A DNA stretch of 64,000 nt from Cunninghamella blakesleeana. Lineage: Eukaryota; Mucoromycota; Mucoromycetes; Mucorales; Cunninghamellaceae. Positions within the stretch are counted from its first letter, which is position 1, and the number at the start of each line of letters is the position of its first letter. A program made the position numbers and the translations under genes. The DNA lies in assembly GCA_017871115.1 (NCBI GenBank), contig JAFCIZ010000005.1:1240001-1304000 (forward strand). Direction: 5' to 3'. The notes under the pieces were generated by a model. The model worked only from the letters and a program-made list of their open reading frames with translations, did no database searches and had not been told where the DNA came from. Below are positions 47,601 to 60,884 of the stretch, piece after piece.

Positions 47601-50089
47601 TCTAAAACAGGAGCAATGGATTGTAACTGATGTTCCCCTTTTGAAAAATCACGAGACCATTCCAATGGAAATAAGAGAATCAAAATTTTAGGGTTTTCAA
47701 TTTTTCTTGCCATTTGTTTATGGGCCACGTTTTTTGAACAGACTACACCATTTACAAAAATACTATCTTTAGGTAGCCCACCAGCAATAGTTTTAATTTT
47801 AACATAATGCCGTACATCCATTTCGTCACCACCTTGTACATCAGGATGAACATTATTTGCCACTTTAAGTAATAAATCAACTAATACATCTTCCCATTTA
47901 TCTTTATAATATTTCACATCGTCCGTATCTGTAAGTATTTGACGTACCATCTTTCGTAAATGAATAGCTGCATCTCTACTAAAGTCCACACTATTAGGTA
48001 CTGAAGAGAACCTCCGTGGTTTTGGCAACGTAGAAGGTAATGGAGGAACCCCAAGTTCCAATAAAGATGATTCAATATCAATATTGTTGTTGTTATTAAT
48101 ATTATTTTCACTTTCACTATTATAACCACTATTCATATTGCTAATTTTATTATCTTCATCCGCCGCTACAGTATTTTTGTTATCCTTTACAATATTAGTG
48201 GTGGTGGTAGTAGTAGTAGTGGTAGTGGCATTTGTATTGGTAGTATTAGTACTAGTTGTTGTTCCAGGATGAGGCGTTGTTGGTATACTTATGGATGAAT
48301 CTAACATTGCTGTAGTTGTTGTTGAATCCGTCCCAGCTGTATTTCCCAGATCATTATGTAATAAATCCAAATTGTTAATAGGAATGTTTCGCATCAGGCT
48401 TTGGGTTCTTGTTCTAAAAGGTTTGCCACTTGTCATACTAAGCCGACGACGTATACTATTAGACCTATCACGGGTTTTTAATTTAGATCTATTTTTTATA
48501 TCATTCCATTCATCATCATTTCCATTGATCATTGCTTCTAGAGCTGCCATTTGCGAAGGATTTGTAATAATCATGGAGGTAGGTCGTTCATTACTAACAT
48601 TATTTGTTCCGCCAAGAAAATTTAATACATTCCTTGGATTTCTATCCCATTTGTGAGGATCATCATCTTCATTATCTGAGCCCGAAAAGGTATTAAAATC
48701 ATTTGATTGTAAAACTGTACCACCTGCGCCATCGTTGAATGTATATGGAGATGAGGAATTCAATGAATTACGTCTAAAAGGTAATGGTGAATGTAATGAT
48801 TTCCCTTCTGTAGCTGATTCTAACATATATGAAGTGATTGTATTTGTCCTTGACCTTGGCCTTAACAATGTATTGGTTGCAACTAATAATTTTTTTAATC
48901 CAGTATTATCATTTTGTTGTTGCTGATGCTGTGGTTGTTGCTGTGGCTGTTGATGTGGTTGTTGGTGTAATTGTTGCTGCTGATATTGATGTTGGATATC
49001 ATGATTCACTGATGTGATGGATGTACTAGGCCTTGGTGTTAAAGGGCGATTGGGTATTTCTAAAGTTAATGTAGTTGCTGATGCACCAGCATAATCAGAA
49101 TGCTGTTTTAATGAAGTAGTTGGTATCTGCATATTTGGTACAATAGATAAAGGCCGTTGATCAGGCACGATTGGTGAAAGAGTGGGCACTTTATCTAAAT
49201 CTAAAGATGTCCGATTATTTGATAGTATATAAGCTTCATGAAGAGAAGTAACTTCTTTTTGACGTTCAAATTTGGAAAAGCAAAAATTACATACACGCTG
49301 TTGACCAGACTGACTAATTAATTCACCTTGGATAATATGAGAAGCACATTTACTACAAAAAATTTGCCCTAATAAAAAAAAAATATGCAATAAATAAAAC
49401 AATTAGAATAAACCATAGATAAAATTATGTAAAATGATAATTGTTTTCATAAATAACCTACCACATACTCTGCAGTGATGTTTTCTTTTAAAAAAATTAA
49501 AATGAGCACCACATTCAAAGCATTCTTTACAATTTTCATCAGGCATCCAGTATTCTTTATTAGGCGTTTCCCCACGTAGCCTACCAATAATACGACTTAA
49601 AGAATTTGAATTGGAAACAGAAAAGTTGGTCATAACTGATTGATTATCATCACTATCACAAGAAGATGTTTTTGTAAGAGGGATTGTATTATGATTCAAA
49701 GTATCATATTCACCGCCATTATTATTACTAATTGTTGAAGAAACTTTTCGTTTTTCACTAAAAGTTACTGATGAAGTATTACTACTGTTATCTATGCTGG
49801 GTTTAGTCGGGGTTACTGAATCAGTTATTTTTGCAGGAGGAGAAGGTGTAGGTTTGTTATAATAATAATAATCATTTATAGAAAGGGTATCCTGAAGTTT
49901 TTCATCATGAAGATGAGCTTTTGAAGTTATTGGTATATTTTGTACTTGTTGAGTTCCAGATACAGCCGTTTTGAATTTGGAGATGAATTTTGATAAGACC
50001 CCTTCATCTTCCTCTCTATCTACTGAAGTATCATGTAGATTAAAAGTAGTTAATCTAGTTGTATCATCATATTCAAATCTTGAAGTCAT
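41659..50089 (-). CDS. FAB1: 1-phosphatidylinositol-3-phosphate 5-kinase FAB1/PIKfyve
   Basis: A very large gene of about 2,500 residues in roughly eight exons, dominated by one 5.6-kb exon (about 49367-43735). A FYVE finger spans exons 1 and 2: [20 protein letters not shown], then RKHHCRVCG, then QIFCSKC and QRVCNFC, which keeps the WxxD, RKHHCR and RVC signatures for PI3P. A chaperonin-like (CCT/TCP1) domain follows ([36 protein letters not shown]), then the Fab1-specific Cys/His region ([23 protein letters not shown], exon interior). The PIP5K-type kinase is at the C-terminus ([58 protein letters not shown]). FAB1 makes PI(3,5)P2 on vacuolar/late endosomal membranes. Long Asn/Gln/Ser/Thr-rich linkers separate domains. 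No DEP domain seen. Confidence 0.94.
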
Positions 50090-52278
50090 AATTTTGATGC
50101 TAATATTATTATTGGTTATTTTATGAATTAATGGTATAAAATATACATAATGTATATTTATAAAATAGAAATATTAAAAGTTAAAATTAATTTTATTGTA
50201 TAAAAAAAAAGAAAGAGAGAGGTGAAATAAAAAAAAAATTAAATTGAATTTTTTTTAAAAAATTCGGGATTTTAAATTTCTTATTTTATAAAAAAATTGA
50301 GAAATCAAGGATTTTTTCATATGGACTAAACTTGAAAATACTATAATTTAATGCTTTTTTTTAAAAAGGAAATCTTTTATTTTTTGATCTATCATTTATT
50401 ATAAATTGAATATAATGGTAAATTGTTTTTATCAACATATAAATGTATGCTATTAATTTTTGAAATAATAATATGTCTTTTTAAATCAAAGATTTTTAAA
50501 TTGTTGAAGTTTATTAAGAATAAATAAATGGTTATTAATACCATAAAATCATATTCAACAGTATCTTTGTCCGTTTGTAAATGATATATTGTTAATCAGG
50601 TTATATATCACGGATATATAACAAATTGTGTCTTGAGATAATTGCTCTATCAAAGGCAAACTTCGTAACAATAATACAAGTAACATATATAGTTTAAATA
50701 TCATATAAAATACGTTATAAATATTAAAAAAAAATATCTAAAAACCTATCTGCCAGTTGCAATTCACCATATCCTGTACCTTCATAATTTTTTTTTTTCT
50801 AAAATCAAATTATACCCACTATTGTTACCATTTGATCAATCGGCTGTTCAATAATAATACAAATACCAATTTAATTTTATCATGACCATCAATAATAAAA
50901 TAAAAAGAAGATCGAAGATCTAATTGTAATGGATAACTGTCAAACTTATAGTGTGCAAAATAAAATTGGTAAAAGCGTCCATTATGATGTTTTCAGAATA
51001 TGTTCCTCCCTGCGAATCATATATTATAACCACATCATCTAAAATATCAATGATTATGATTTCATTAATGAAAATAGCATCTGGTGAGATCAGATCAATA
51101 TTTTTTATACAATTTTTTTTTATATCCGTCCAACTTTAATACTGTGGGTATATTATCATTATTTGTTAAAATATTGAAAGATCATTTTCAATTATTATAT
51201 CGAGATATTTAATATAATCTGTATAAAATTACTTGTGTTGCCGGACATAATTTCCTTTGGTAAAGTAGCTTGCTGTAATTTAATTCACATTTTTAAAATA
51301 TAATAAAATGAAGAAGTGAAGAAAAAAAGAGAGGGAGAAAGAAAAAATAACTTTTTTAAAAATAAATTTAATTTTCTGATTTTATACTATTCTACTTGAT
51401 AATTGTTTTATGTATGGATAAAATTTACAAAATTATAATAATATTTTTAAAAACTATTAGCCATTTAATAATATAAAGATAATATCCAGTATTGATATCC
51501 TATTCTCTCTTTTGAATGTCTATCTATTTTTACTAGTGTATCTTATTCAGACATCAATATCTAAACATTTTGAGAAAAATACTTGACAGAGGGGTATCCA
51601 GTGCCAAGTGTACTTAGACTACAAATTATTTCATAATAGTCAATTTCAATATTTTTTTTTTTTGTGATTTCATGGTCTGACAATTGAGACTATTTGATTT
51701 ATTTATTTATTTTCACTTTCCCTAAAATTAAACCAAGACTTTACTTATAAAAAAACTAGTTGTCAACTAAAAAAACAACCTGTAACTACCATACAAGTCA
51801 ATACGTAATGCATTGTTGGAAATTTTTGATTCAATTTGTTTTTTTTTAGCTTTTAATATGCTGATAATTCTTTTTCCTTTTTGGAGAAATTTTTTATTAA
51901 TGTTAAACTGATATTGAGTATTTGATATTGACTACTGTTTAAGTTCATCAATTACATGTATACTAGTATATCACTGCTTTCCTATAATATCATACATTCG
52001 CTTTTAAAAGAATTAGTATATACTGATAATTTATTCATTTTTTTGATACAAGATTTAAATGGTAGTAAATATAATTATAAAAAAGAGAAAGAGAAAAAAA
52101 AACAAAAATAAAGTATAAAAAATATTGGCATAAAATAAATTTTCATACTTAAAATTAAAACCTCGCTTGCCGAATTTGGAATATCGTGGTCCCTAAAAAA
52201 TGAAAATAAAAAATTACAAATTCTATTTTTTTTCTTTCACCTTTATTTTTCTTACATTTATTTTTTAAACTATACAAA
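50090..52278. other. Large intergenic region with one decayed fragment
   Basis: A 2.2-kb spacer between divergent FAB1 and MAPR genes. 50750-51140 contains minus-strand protein-like remnants (listed separately). Elsewhere AT-rich with no gene seen; a GA-rich purine run lies near 51320-51345. Confidence 0.5.
50828..51137 (-). pseudogene. Frameshifted remnant of an unidentified protein gene
   Basis: On the minus strand one frame stays open from about 51137 to 50923 (DLISPDAIFINEIIIIDILD; VVIIYDSQGGTYSENIIMDA). An overlapping frame then continues from about 50960 to 50828 (AHYKFDSYPLQLDLRSSFYF; IIDGHDKIKLVFVLLLNSRL). Both have balanced composition unlike spacer noise. Together they look like one protein broken by a +1 or -1 shift near 50940-50960. 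A further piece, NYEGTGYGELQLADR, follows near 50790-50745. No family recognised; possibly a transposon or lineage-specific gene remnant. Confidence 0.35.
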
Positions 52279-52677
52279 ATGGCCACGTAAGTAAACTTGA
52301 ATAAAATGTATAACAAACCAATAAGTATAATAAGTAAAATAAAATATAATATAATATAATTGAATATATAAAAAAAAAACGTGTTAACTAATATTCATTT
52401 ATTATTTTTTATTTATCATTATTCTAGTGAAGCACCAAAAGATACACCTTTTACTGCTGCTGAACTTTCAAAATACAATGGCTCTGATCCTTCTTTACCC
52501 ATTTATGTAGCTATTAAAGGAGATATTTTTGATGTAACAAAGAATCCTGATTCTTATGGTCAAGGCAAAGGTTATAATTGTTTCGCTGGAAAAGATGCTT
52601 CTAGAGTAAGTTTAAATTTCATATGATGTTTATATTTATTTTATAAACTAAATATATATAACAATAATAACAATAAC

Positions 52678-52714
<37 letters not shown>

Positions 52715-52882
52715 TGTAATAATATATACGCACATAAATAGGCTCTCGGTATGTCTTCATTAAAGCCAGAAGATTGTGTAGCAGATTATAGTACTCTTAC
52801 CGATAAAGAACTTGAAACGCTTGATCAATGGCATGCCTTTTTCTCAAAAAGATATAATATTATTGGAAAAGTTGTATCTTAA
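52279..52882 (+). CDS. MAPR-family cytochrome b5-like heme/sterol-binding protein
   Basis: Three exons, 52279-52286, 52428-52605 and 52742-52882, encode 108 residues. The whole protein is one cytochrome b5-like domain of the membrane-associated progesterone receptor type: FTAAELSKYNGSDPSLPIYV, AIKGDIFDVTKNPDSYGQGK and YNCFAGKDASRALGMSSLKP. Tyr residues of the YG...Y segment are the family's heme-binding ligands, in place of the His pair of true cytochrome b5. Relatives (Dap1, PGRMC1) have an N-terminal TM anchor, but here the domain starts almost at Met 1, so this looks soluble. The first coding exon is just ATGGCCAC. Family members bind heme and support P450 sterol enzymes; that role here is inference. 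Confidence 0.88.
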
Positions 52883-53165
52883 ATAAAAATGTTACTATTA
52901 AAAATTTTTTACTATTATTTATTTACTATTCCTTTTACTATTGTTATTTATTATTTGAAGTTTAAAATTCTTTATAAATAAATAAATGGATAAAGTGATT
53001 TTTTGTTATTAAACTAGTTGTATTAAATATTACTGTTTTATTTAACGTATTATAAATTTTCAGGGCCCGCATTTTTTTATAAATTTTTTTTAGTCCTCCC
53101 ATTTTTTAATTTCTCCCTCTTTCTCGATTTTTTTTACCTTTCAAAAAAAATAGATATATAATAGT

Positions 53166-54138
53166 ATGGCAACTGCTACTAGATCTTCTTCTACACAACA
53201 CTGGGAAAATTTCCTCAATGGTTTTGAATCAGCTTTTAATTGGCCAAAAACTTTTATATTATTTTATTCGTAAATGTCATTATTATTTGAAAAAATTAAA
53301 CCAAAGAACTTTTTAATTTTATTTCTATTATATAACTATCTCATTTTCTCCCTCCTTTCTTCTTTTATACTATTTCTTATTTATAAATCAGGTCCACCAC
53401 AGTAAGAAATGCTATGCTTAATACTTTTATTTTAAATGGTTTATTTTTCCTTGGAAGCGTTGTTTTTCTTGAAACATATTATAAAAATCATACTTTACTC
53501 GGTTGCACTTATGCAGTAAGTTAAAAAAATAAAAATAAAAATAAAGTATATGATAAGAAATAATAAGAATAATAAAAAAAGATAAAACATTTTTTGATAA
53601 CATTATGTTTTAATGTCTCATATATATACTTTTATTATTATTTTTACTATTACTATTGAAAATAGAGTTTATTAGGATACCCTATGTATATAGCTTTATT
53701 AGTTATTAATGGTAAGTTTTATTCCAAAGTAGCTGAAAAATCCCTTCAAATTCAAAATAAAAACCAATCCAATGCTTCTGCTGGCGATATTGCCAATGCT
53801 ATTCAAAGTATGGCTACAACTATTTATACAACAATCTTTTATATCAACTGTGGTGTGTTTGCTGCTCTTTTACGTTCTATTCCTGTGGTTGGTACCTTAC
53901 TTTCCTTATTAATGAATTGTTTGATTATGGCTTATTACTGTTTCGAGTAAGCAAAAAAGATAAATAGATATATTGAGAATCAAGTATTATGTATACATGG
54001 ACTCACTTAATATATATATATTAAATAGATATCGATGGGTTTATTTAGGTTGGCCCTTGGAAAAACGACTTACATATATTGAACAACACTGGTCCTTTTT
54101 CTTGGGTTTTGGTAATAATTTGCCTTTAGATTTATAAT

Positions 54139-54198
<60 letters not shown>

Positions 54199-54700
54199 GA
54201 TAGATTTATTCAATTGTATTTTTTTTATTTTTATTTCATTTTTTTTTTAAATGGTGAACTCAGGTGTTCCAATTACCGTCCTCACCTTTTTCCTTTCTAC
54301 TTTACGATCTGGTGCTCTATTTGCTTTGTTTTATCCAAGTGTAAATAATAATAATAATAATATTACAAATATCAATTATAGTAAAAAGAAAGAAAGAAAG
54401 AAAATGGAATAAAGAAAATGAGAGTATGACTAATAATAATAACGTACAACTATTTTATAGTATGTGATCATGGCATTTTTAGCTTCTCCTAAATCAATGT
54501 CACCAACTGGACAACCTATCTCTTCTACTGCATCATCTAATCCAGAATGGATGCTTCCTAATAAAATACCTGCTTTTGCCATTGTACGCCAACTTAACAA
54601 ATTAGTCACATTACTTGTCAAATTTGTTGGTGGTGTTCGAGTACAATCTGTCATGTCTGAATCAACCACAACAACACCCTCTACAAAAAAACAACAATAG
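53166..54700 (+). CDS. EI24: EI24/PIG8-like multi-pass membrane protein
   Basis: Six exons, 53166-53269, 53392-53515, 53666-53946, 54029-54111, 54264-54340 and 54461-54700, join in frame to about 302 residues. Hydrophobic segments alternate through the protein (LNTFILNGLFFLGSVVFL; SLLGYPMYIALLVING; IFYINCGVFAALLR; VVGTLLSLLMNCLIMAYYCF; FGVPITVLTFFLSTLRSGAL; ALFYPSYVIMAFLASP). YCFEYRWVYLGWPLEKRLTY followed by IEQHWSFFLGFG is the most family-specific part. EI24 proteins sit in the ER membrane and have been linked to autophagy and nuclear import in animals. The fungal role is not established. The C-terminus is a Ser/Thr/Lys-rich soluble tail. Confidence 0.82.
54139..54193. repeat. Compound microsatellite (TA)n(TG)n
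   Basis: About 12 TA units followed by about 15 TG units, inside intron 4 of the EI24-like gene. The purine-pyrimidine alternation is of the type that can adopt Z-DNA; this is not shown here. Confidence 0.85.
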
Positions 54701-54921
54701 ATATGGACTAAGTCGATTTGAACTATTTAATTTTTTCTTTCGCTTTTTTTTTATTTGATTTTAAAATGATAATGATAAATATAAATATATCTATAAATAT
54801 AATAAAATGTTTTTATTATTATTACTATTATGGTTATTATTGGGAAAAAAAAATAAATGATGCAAAAACTATTCTATCTATTTCATTCATGGAAAAAGAA
54901 AGCAAAATTATCATATTTAAT

Positions 54922-57900
54922 CTATTTTTGAAGTTTTCTTTTTTTGGCTAATTTGACATCATCTACGGCTTTACTTGAACTATGAGCAGGTAATAAAGTT
55001 TGTTGATCTATATAAATAATAAATAATAAAAACCATTACTTATTTGGATATCAATGTGTATTTATATTTATATATTTATTAATTTTTTACGTACCTTCAT
55101 TAGCAATCATACGATCTACTAAACCACTAATAGCGGTTCCAGTTAAATATCTTGTTGATGCTCCATCAGGAAGAATAGGTGTTTTTAATAAATTTTTCAA
55201 TTCAAATCTTAACGATTTTGCTTTGGCTCGTTCTCTTTCCATATGACCCTCCTTTTGTTTTTTACTATTATTGCCTTTAAACATATCTTCGTCCAATTCA
55301 ATATCCATTTCTTTGGCCATATTACGCATCCAATTATCTTCATGAGTGGTCTTATTTTCTTGATGTTCAATTTTATCAATTTCGGTAGCTAATTCAACTC
55401 GTTTTTTCATTTCTCTAAGAATACTTGTATCAATTGGGAAATCAGGATATTTTTCGCCTATTTTTTTAAATATAATAATAATAAACGAAAAAATAAGTTA
55501 TGTAAAGATAAAAAGCTATATTATATATATATAATACGAACCTTTTCGTAAAGTTTGACAGAGTTTATAATATACTTTCATTTCATCAGGACCACATAAT
55601 AATAAAGAAATACCATCGCGATTAGCTCTTGCCGTACGACCACTTCGATGTACATAAATTTCACCAGATCGAGGTAATTGATAATGAATGACATGCTCTA
55701 CTAGCGGAATATCTAAACCACGAGCGGCCACATCAGAAGCTACTAATACAGCTCTATCGTTTGCTTTGAATCTACGGAAGAAAAATATATAATTAATTTT
55801 TTTTTTCTTCATTTACTTATCTTCCTTTTCTTTTTCCTCCTTCGTTTGATTTTTTCATAAAATTATGATTTAAAACAAAATACAATACCTATCTAAATTC
55901 TTTAAACGTTGTTTTTGTTGCATTTGAGCATGTAAACCAAGCACTTCCACATTTAATAATTTAAACACAGGGACTAATCGACGAATGGCATCAATACTGT
56001 TAACAAAAAGAATGGTACGGCCGGGATAACGTGTGACAAAATAATAAACATACAAATCCTTTTCTGTTTTTAAACAATCTACTTTGGCTTCCACTAAACG
56101 AGAAGCTACTTTTTTTTCAGAGGTCATGTTGACTAAAACAGGGTTCTTATCAGAAAACTCGATTCTTTCCACCAAATCAGCTATAATATATATTTAAAAA
56201 AAAAAATTGATTAGTATAACAAAATATTAAATTATTTTCTTCATAATCAACATTATTATTATTATCATTTTAATTACTTATAGAGCCTTGTGATTTCTTG
56301 GGTTTTCTCTTTGATTTGACATTAAATCGAATATTTTTATCCAAAGTAGCAGTGAAGATAAAAGTTTGATGTTTACCGATATCTATTATTAGAGAAAGAG
56401 AGATATAAAAATAAGAAAAGGTTACATATATATTAATATCTAATTGATTTGATCATTTTACGTTATATATATAAATATATGCATTATTTACTTCTTTTAA
56501 TAACTTTCTTTTCTTCTTCAGTAGCTTCTTCAGGCCATTCAGTGGTATTTCTAAAATTAAAATCAATATATATGTGAAAAATAGCATTAAATGAATATCT
56601 ATTTTCTTTTATTTTAAGTGTAATATTATATAGCTTACTCTTTTCTTGAAGAAAGTTCATCTAAAATATTTGATAATTCTTGAAAATGTCCTTTTTCCAA
56701 CATACGATCAGCTTCATCCAAAACCAAAAACTTGATATTTCTTAATAAATTCATATATGTTTCATTCTATGGGTAATATATATAGACCATAAATATATGT
56801 GATATGTCTTCTTTTTTTAGCTTTTATATTTTTTTTCTAAATAAATTATAATCACAATAAAAGATAACTTACAGTTGATAACATTTCCCAAAGACGACCA
56901 GGTGTAGCAACAATGATATCAGGAACATATTTTAATTGACGTTCTTGTTTTTGAATGGACATGCCACCAACAATAGCTGCTACCTATTTTAAAATATAGA
57001 AAAAAGGAGGACCTAATCAGTACACAAGAAGTACTTTTTTTATTTATTCTCACGTTTTTCAGTTTCATTTATTTATTTATTTACCTTGATATCACCAAAA
57101 ATTGAAATATTTTGAATATGATCTTTAACTTGTATAGCTAATTCTCTTGTAGGAGCAAGAATTAAACCAGTCAATGTAGAAGCTCTTTCTTTTTGTCTAA
57201 GAATATAATCTACTATAGGAATACCAAATGCAAGCGTTTTACCAGAACCCTATTTTTAAAAAAATATTATAAAATGAATAAATATAATATAAATGTTAAT
57301 TATAGATAAAATTAATAATAATAATACATTCTATTATAACTATATGTATTACTATTATTATTATTAAACTTTCTTACCGTTTCAGCAACACCAATAATAT
57401 CACGACCTTCCATAGCCTTTGGTAAAGTTTTTTGTTGAATAGGAGTAGGTTCACAAAATTTATAATATTTCAAGGCATTCACAATGGAATCTGATAATTT
57501 TAATGATTTCCATGCAGTAACATCGACACCTATTAAATATATATATATATCAAAACAAATAAAAACATCAAATTAAATTGATTAATCAACCGACCAATAA
57601 AATAAATAAAACCGAATATTATATCATTAATTATATTTACTTTGATCTACATCTTCCAATGTTGGTTTCTTATCTTGTGGTTTGCTGTCTTTTTTTTCTT
57701 CCTTCTTTTTATTTTCATCCTTCTTTTTACTTTCTTGTTGTTTTTCTTCTTCAATTGATTCTTCCAATTTTTTCATTTGGGCTTTTAATTTTTCCAATTG
57801 TTTTTCTTTTTTAGATAATGGCTTCTTTTTATCATCCTTTTCTTCCTTATCTTCTTCTTTTTTATTCTTTTTTTGATCCTTTTGTTTTAATGGAATACTT

Positions 57901-58611
57901 TTTTCATCATTATCATTATTATCACTGCTATCTTCATCTCCATGATCTACGTCCATAACATTATCTATTTCAATTTCTCCGGATTGAACTTTACTGTTTT
58001 CATCACCATGATCATCATGATCATCATCGCTATCATTATTATTATTATTCTTTTGTTGCTTTTGCTGAGCTAAAAATCCTTCTTCAGTAAAAGTATCCAA
58101 ATCATAAAAATCATTCATTTCAGCTTCTTCCATTGGTTGAGTAGGGCATGCTTTTTTTCCAGGCTGGCGTTTATCATTTTTCTTTCTCTATTGTTATATA
58201 TGTATATAAAAAAGAAAGGAAATAAGAAAATACCTCGATAGCTAGATAAATAAATACGCATAAATTATTTCATTTATTTTTTATTATTTTTACCTTGAAT
58301 TTCATAATTTTTCCAGTTTTATCGTCCCCTTCATAATCAATTTCTACATCAGATATTTCTTCAAGACATAAAAATCCAGTAGTTTCGTCTCCCATAAAGG
58401 AAGTAGGATTTACCTCATTCCAGTCCCAAGTATCCATTTGTCCTAAATCTTCATATTGATCTTGAGTTTCTTCGTAGGATCTCTTTTTTGATTGATTATT
58501 CTTCTTCTTGTTATTGTTATTGTTTTTTTTCTCTTCAGTTGGTTTAGAATTCATAGGTTTATTCTTTAAAGTTGCTGCGGATGCTTTATTTGATTTCTTT
58601 GCTTTGGCCAT
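54922..58611 (-). CDS. MAK5: DEAD-box ATP-dependent RNA helicase MAK5 (DDX24)
   Basis: About ten exons encode roughly 760 residues. A Lys-rich N-terminus ([20 protein letters not shown]) and a long acidic/Lys-rich linker lead to the Q-motif ([15 protein letters not shown]). The helicase motifs follow in order: I AETGSGKT, Ia [12 protein letters not shown] ([10 protein letters not shown]), Ib [17 protein letters not shown] ([16 protein letters not shown]), III in the form [33 protein letters not shown] and [11 protein letters not shown]. The insert between motifs II and III and the tail [10 protein letters not shown] are typical of Mak5/DDX24. It acts in 60S ribosomal subunit assembly in the nucleolus. 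Confidence 0.94.
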
Positions 58612-60884
58612 TTTATTTGATCTGTCAAAGTTTATAAATTAGGTAAGAAAAAAAAATAATTGAAGTAAAAAAAAAAGTTAGTAACAACAAGAAAAATTTT
58701 TATAAAAAAAATTCGTACGCCGCCAAATAAAAAAAATTTTAAAGCATTAATCACTTTTTGGTTGATCATTATTTTTCTGCTCTTCACTTTTATTTAAAAA
58801 TATATTTATACGTTATATATATGTGTATTATATTCATAATATAATCTATTTATTTGTCTGGTTTTTAAAAAGGACATACTATATTTGTATTATATCTGCT
58901 TATCGTATACTGACAATATATGACAATATGAATTATTAATATGTAGACTCAATTGCTCATATAAATGACTACCACTATTCACTTTAATAAAAACTTTTAC
59001 GCCTGGGTATTTTTTTGTTCTACAAAAAGAAAGAAAAGAAAGTCGATACCATCTTTTTTATACCTTATAATATGATTTATTTTATTTTTTGCTACGCATC
59101 ATAAAATGAATTTTGGTATGTAATACAAGTACTTATACAATTTTTTATGTTTATCGTCTAATATTTATAATAACTGATATACCTATTTATTTATTTGTTC
59201 ATTTATTTATATTTATATTTGTAACTTTTTCGCCAAGGATTCTATGAAAGAAGAATTAAAAAAAAAAAAAACAAAATGATCAATAATAATATATATTCGT
59301 TAGATATATATAATTCCCCAATTTCCTAATTTACATTTTATTATTTTATTTCATTATAGAGACGTGGTACATTTAGTAACTTTTTATTTTTATATGACGA
59401 TAATCATTGGGAAAAAGATACTATAATTATGTTATTTAAAATAAGCTTTAATATACAAAAATGCATGAAAATATAAGGAGAAGGAGAAAAAAATACAACT
59501 TGGATTGATTGAATCTTAATATTTTTATTTTTTTAGAAATGCCATACGTATATGTATACAAAAAAAAAAAAAAATATTAGACTTATGCACTAAGCTGGAT
59601 TTCCAAAGGAGATCTGATCGTAGTTTGGAAAAAATACTGCTATTTTTTTTTTTTAGTATACATTGGTTAAAGTAACGAAAACCTCATCTATCAAAAATTT
59701 TAATATTAAAAAATCAATAAAAAACCGCCAATGATCTATTTTTTTTAATATCAAGAATCGATCATATTTATATAATGTGATACCTGTTTCGAAAAAAAGG
59801 TCCTTTGTAATACGATACTATCATTTTCTTTGCATAATCTGAAAAATAAAAACCATCTCTTGATCATAACTAGCTTACTTCTACTATTACATTAATTTTT
59901 TCTTAAAAAAAATAGAATTTATTTAAGAAGGGGAGGAAAATGAACCCACTTGACTTACATACTTTTTCCCAACAGAAAAAAAAAGAATTTGGTTTATTAT
60001 ACATTTTGTATATCAAAATAGTAATGGGAACACAAAGCTATAATAGTCTTTCATTACTATTAAATTTTTTTTTGGAACCATATGATGCTTATTTATTTTT
60101 TATTGTTAAAACATTTTCCCGTTTTAAAATGATATAACTACCTCTTTGTCGATCTAAAACAATATATAATATAAATTTTTTATATATAACCCTTGGTAAT
60201 TTATAATATATTAGGATAATTGTTCATCCTTTTCACATATTATTTGTTGAAATGAAAATAAATACAAATAATAAATTATTTCTCCGCCGCTTTTCTTCAC
60301 ATCTTTTAATCTTTTTTTACTGAAAAAGGATAATTGTTTGTGTTCAAAAAAGAAACAAAAGGGGGAACAAGGTAAGGGAACTCAAAAACTATAATTCTTT
60401 TATTAATAATAACAATAATAATGAAGAAGAAGGGAGGAGGAGGGGTAATTAATAACTTATAATAGTGGCACTGGTGGTAATCATGATGGTGATGCTGGTA
60501 ACTCAGAATAATAATTAAAAAATAAAGATTTTCATATTAAATAAACTTATCACTATTTTATCACATGGAATGCATTATAAAAGACATGCATCACCATTCG
60601 GGAAAAAGTACGCTTTTTTTTCGAACTATACCTTTTTTTTTTTTTTTTTTGAAAAAGGCAAAAAAAAAAAAAAATTTCTCTTTCTTTCTCTTTCTTTCTT
60701 TTTCTTTCTTTTTTTTATTGTTATTATCATCTTATTGTTATTATTATTTTATTTTATTTTAACGCATAGTTATTAATATTGTTGTTATTTATTATTAATT
60801 GTTGTTGGGATTAATCTCATTCTTTTATTTTTATTTATTATTCATTTTATAAAAAATAAATAAAAAAAGCTTTTTTTTTAAACG
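58612..60884. other. Divergent promoter region, no gene seen
   Basis: A 2.3-kb AT-rich spacer between the MAK5 and PH-domain gene starts. It holds poly-A/T runs and a poly-T/CTTT stretch near 60630-60715. Short Phe/Ser/Lys-rich frames at 59940 and 60565 are low-complexity and not supported as genes. Confidence 0.5.

Noticed and set aside
44615..48926. Several plus-strand frames of 60-120 codons
   Set aside because: All are antisense to the large FAB1 exon and show no own features.
59940..60776. Three short frames in the spacer upstream of the PH-domain gene
   Set aside because: Phe/Ser/Lys/Tyr-rich translations of poly-T and CTTT repeats.
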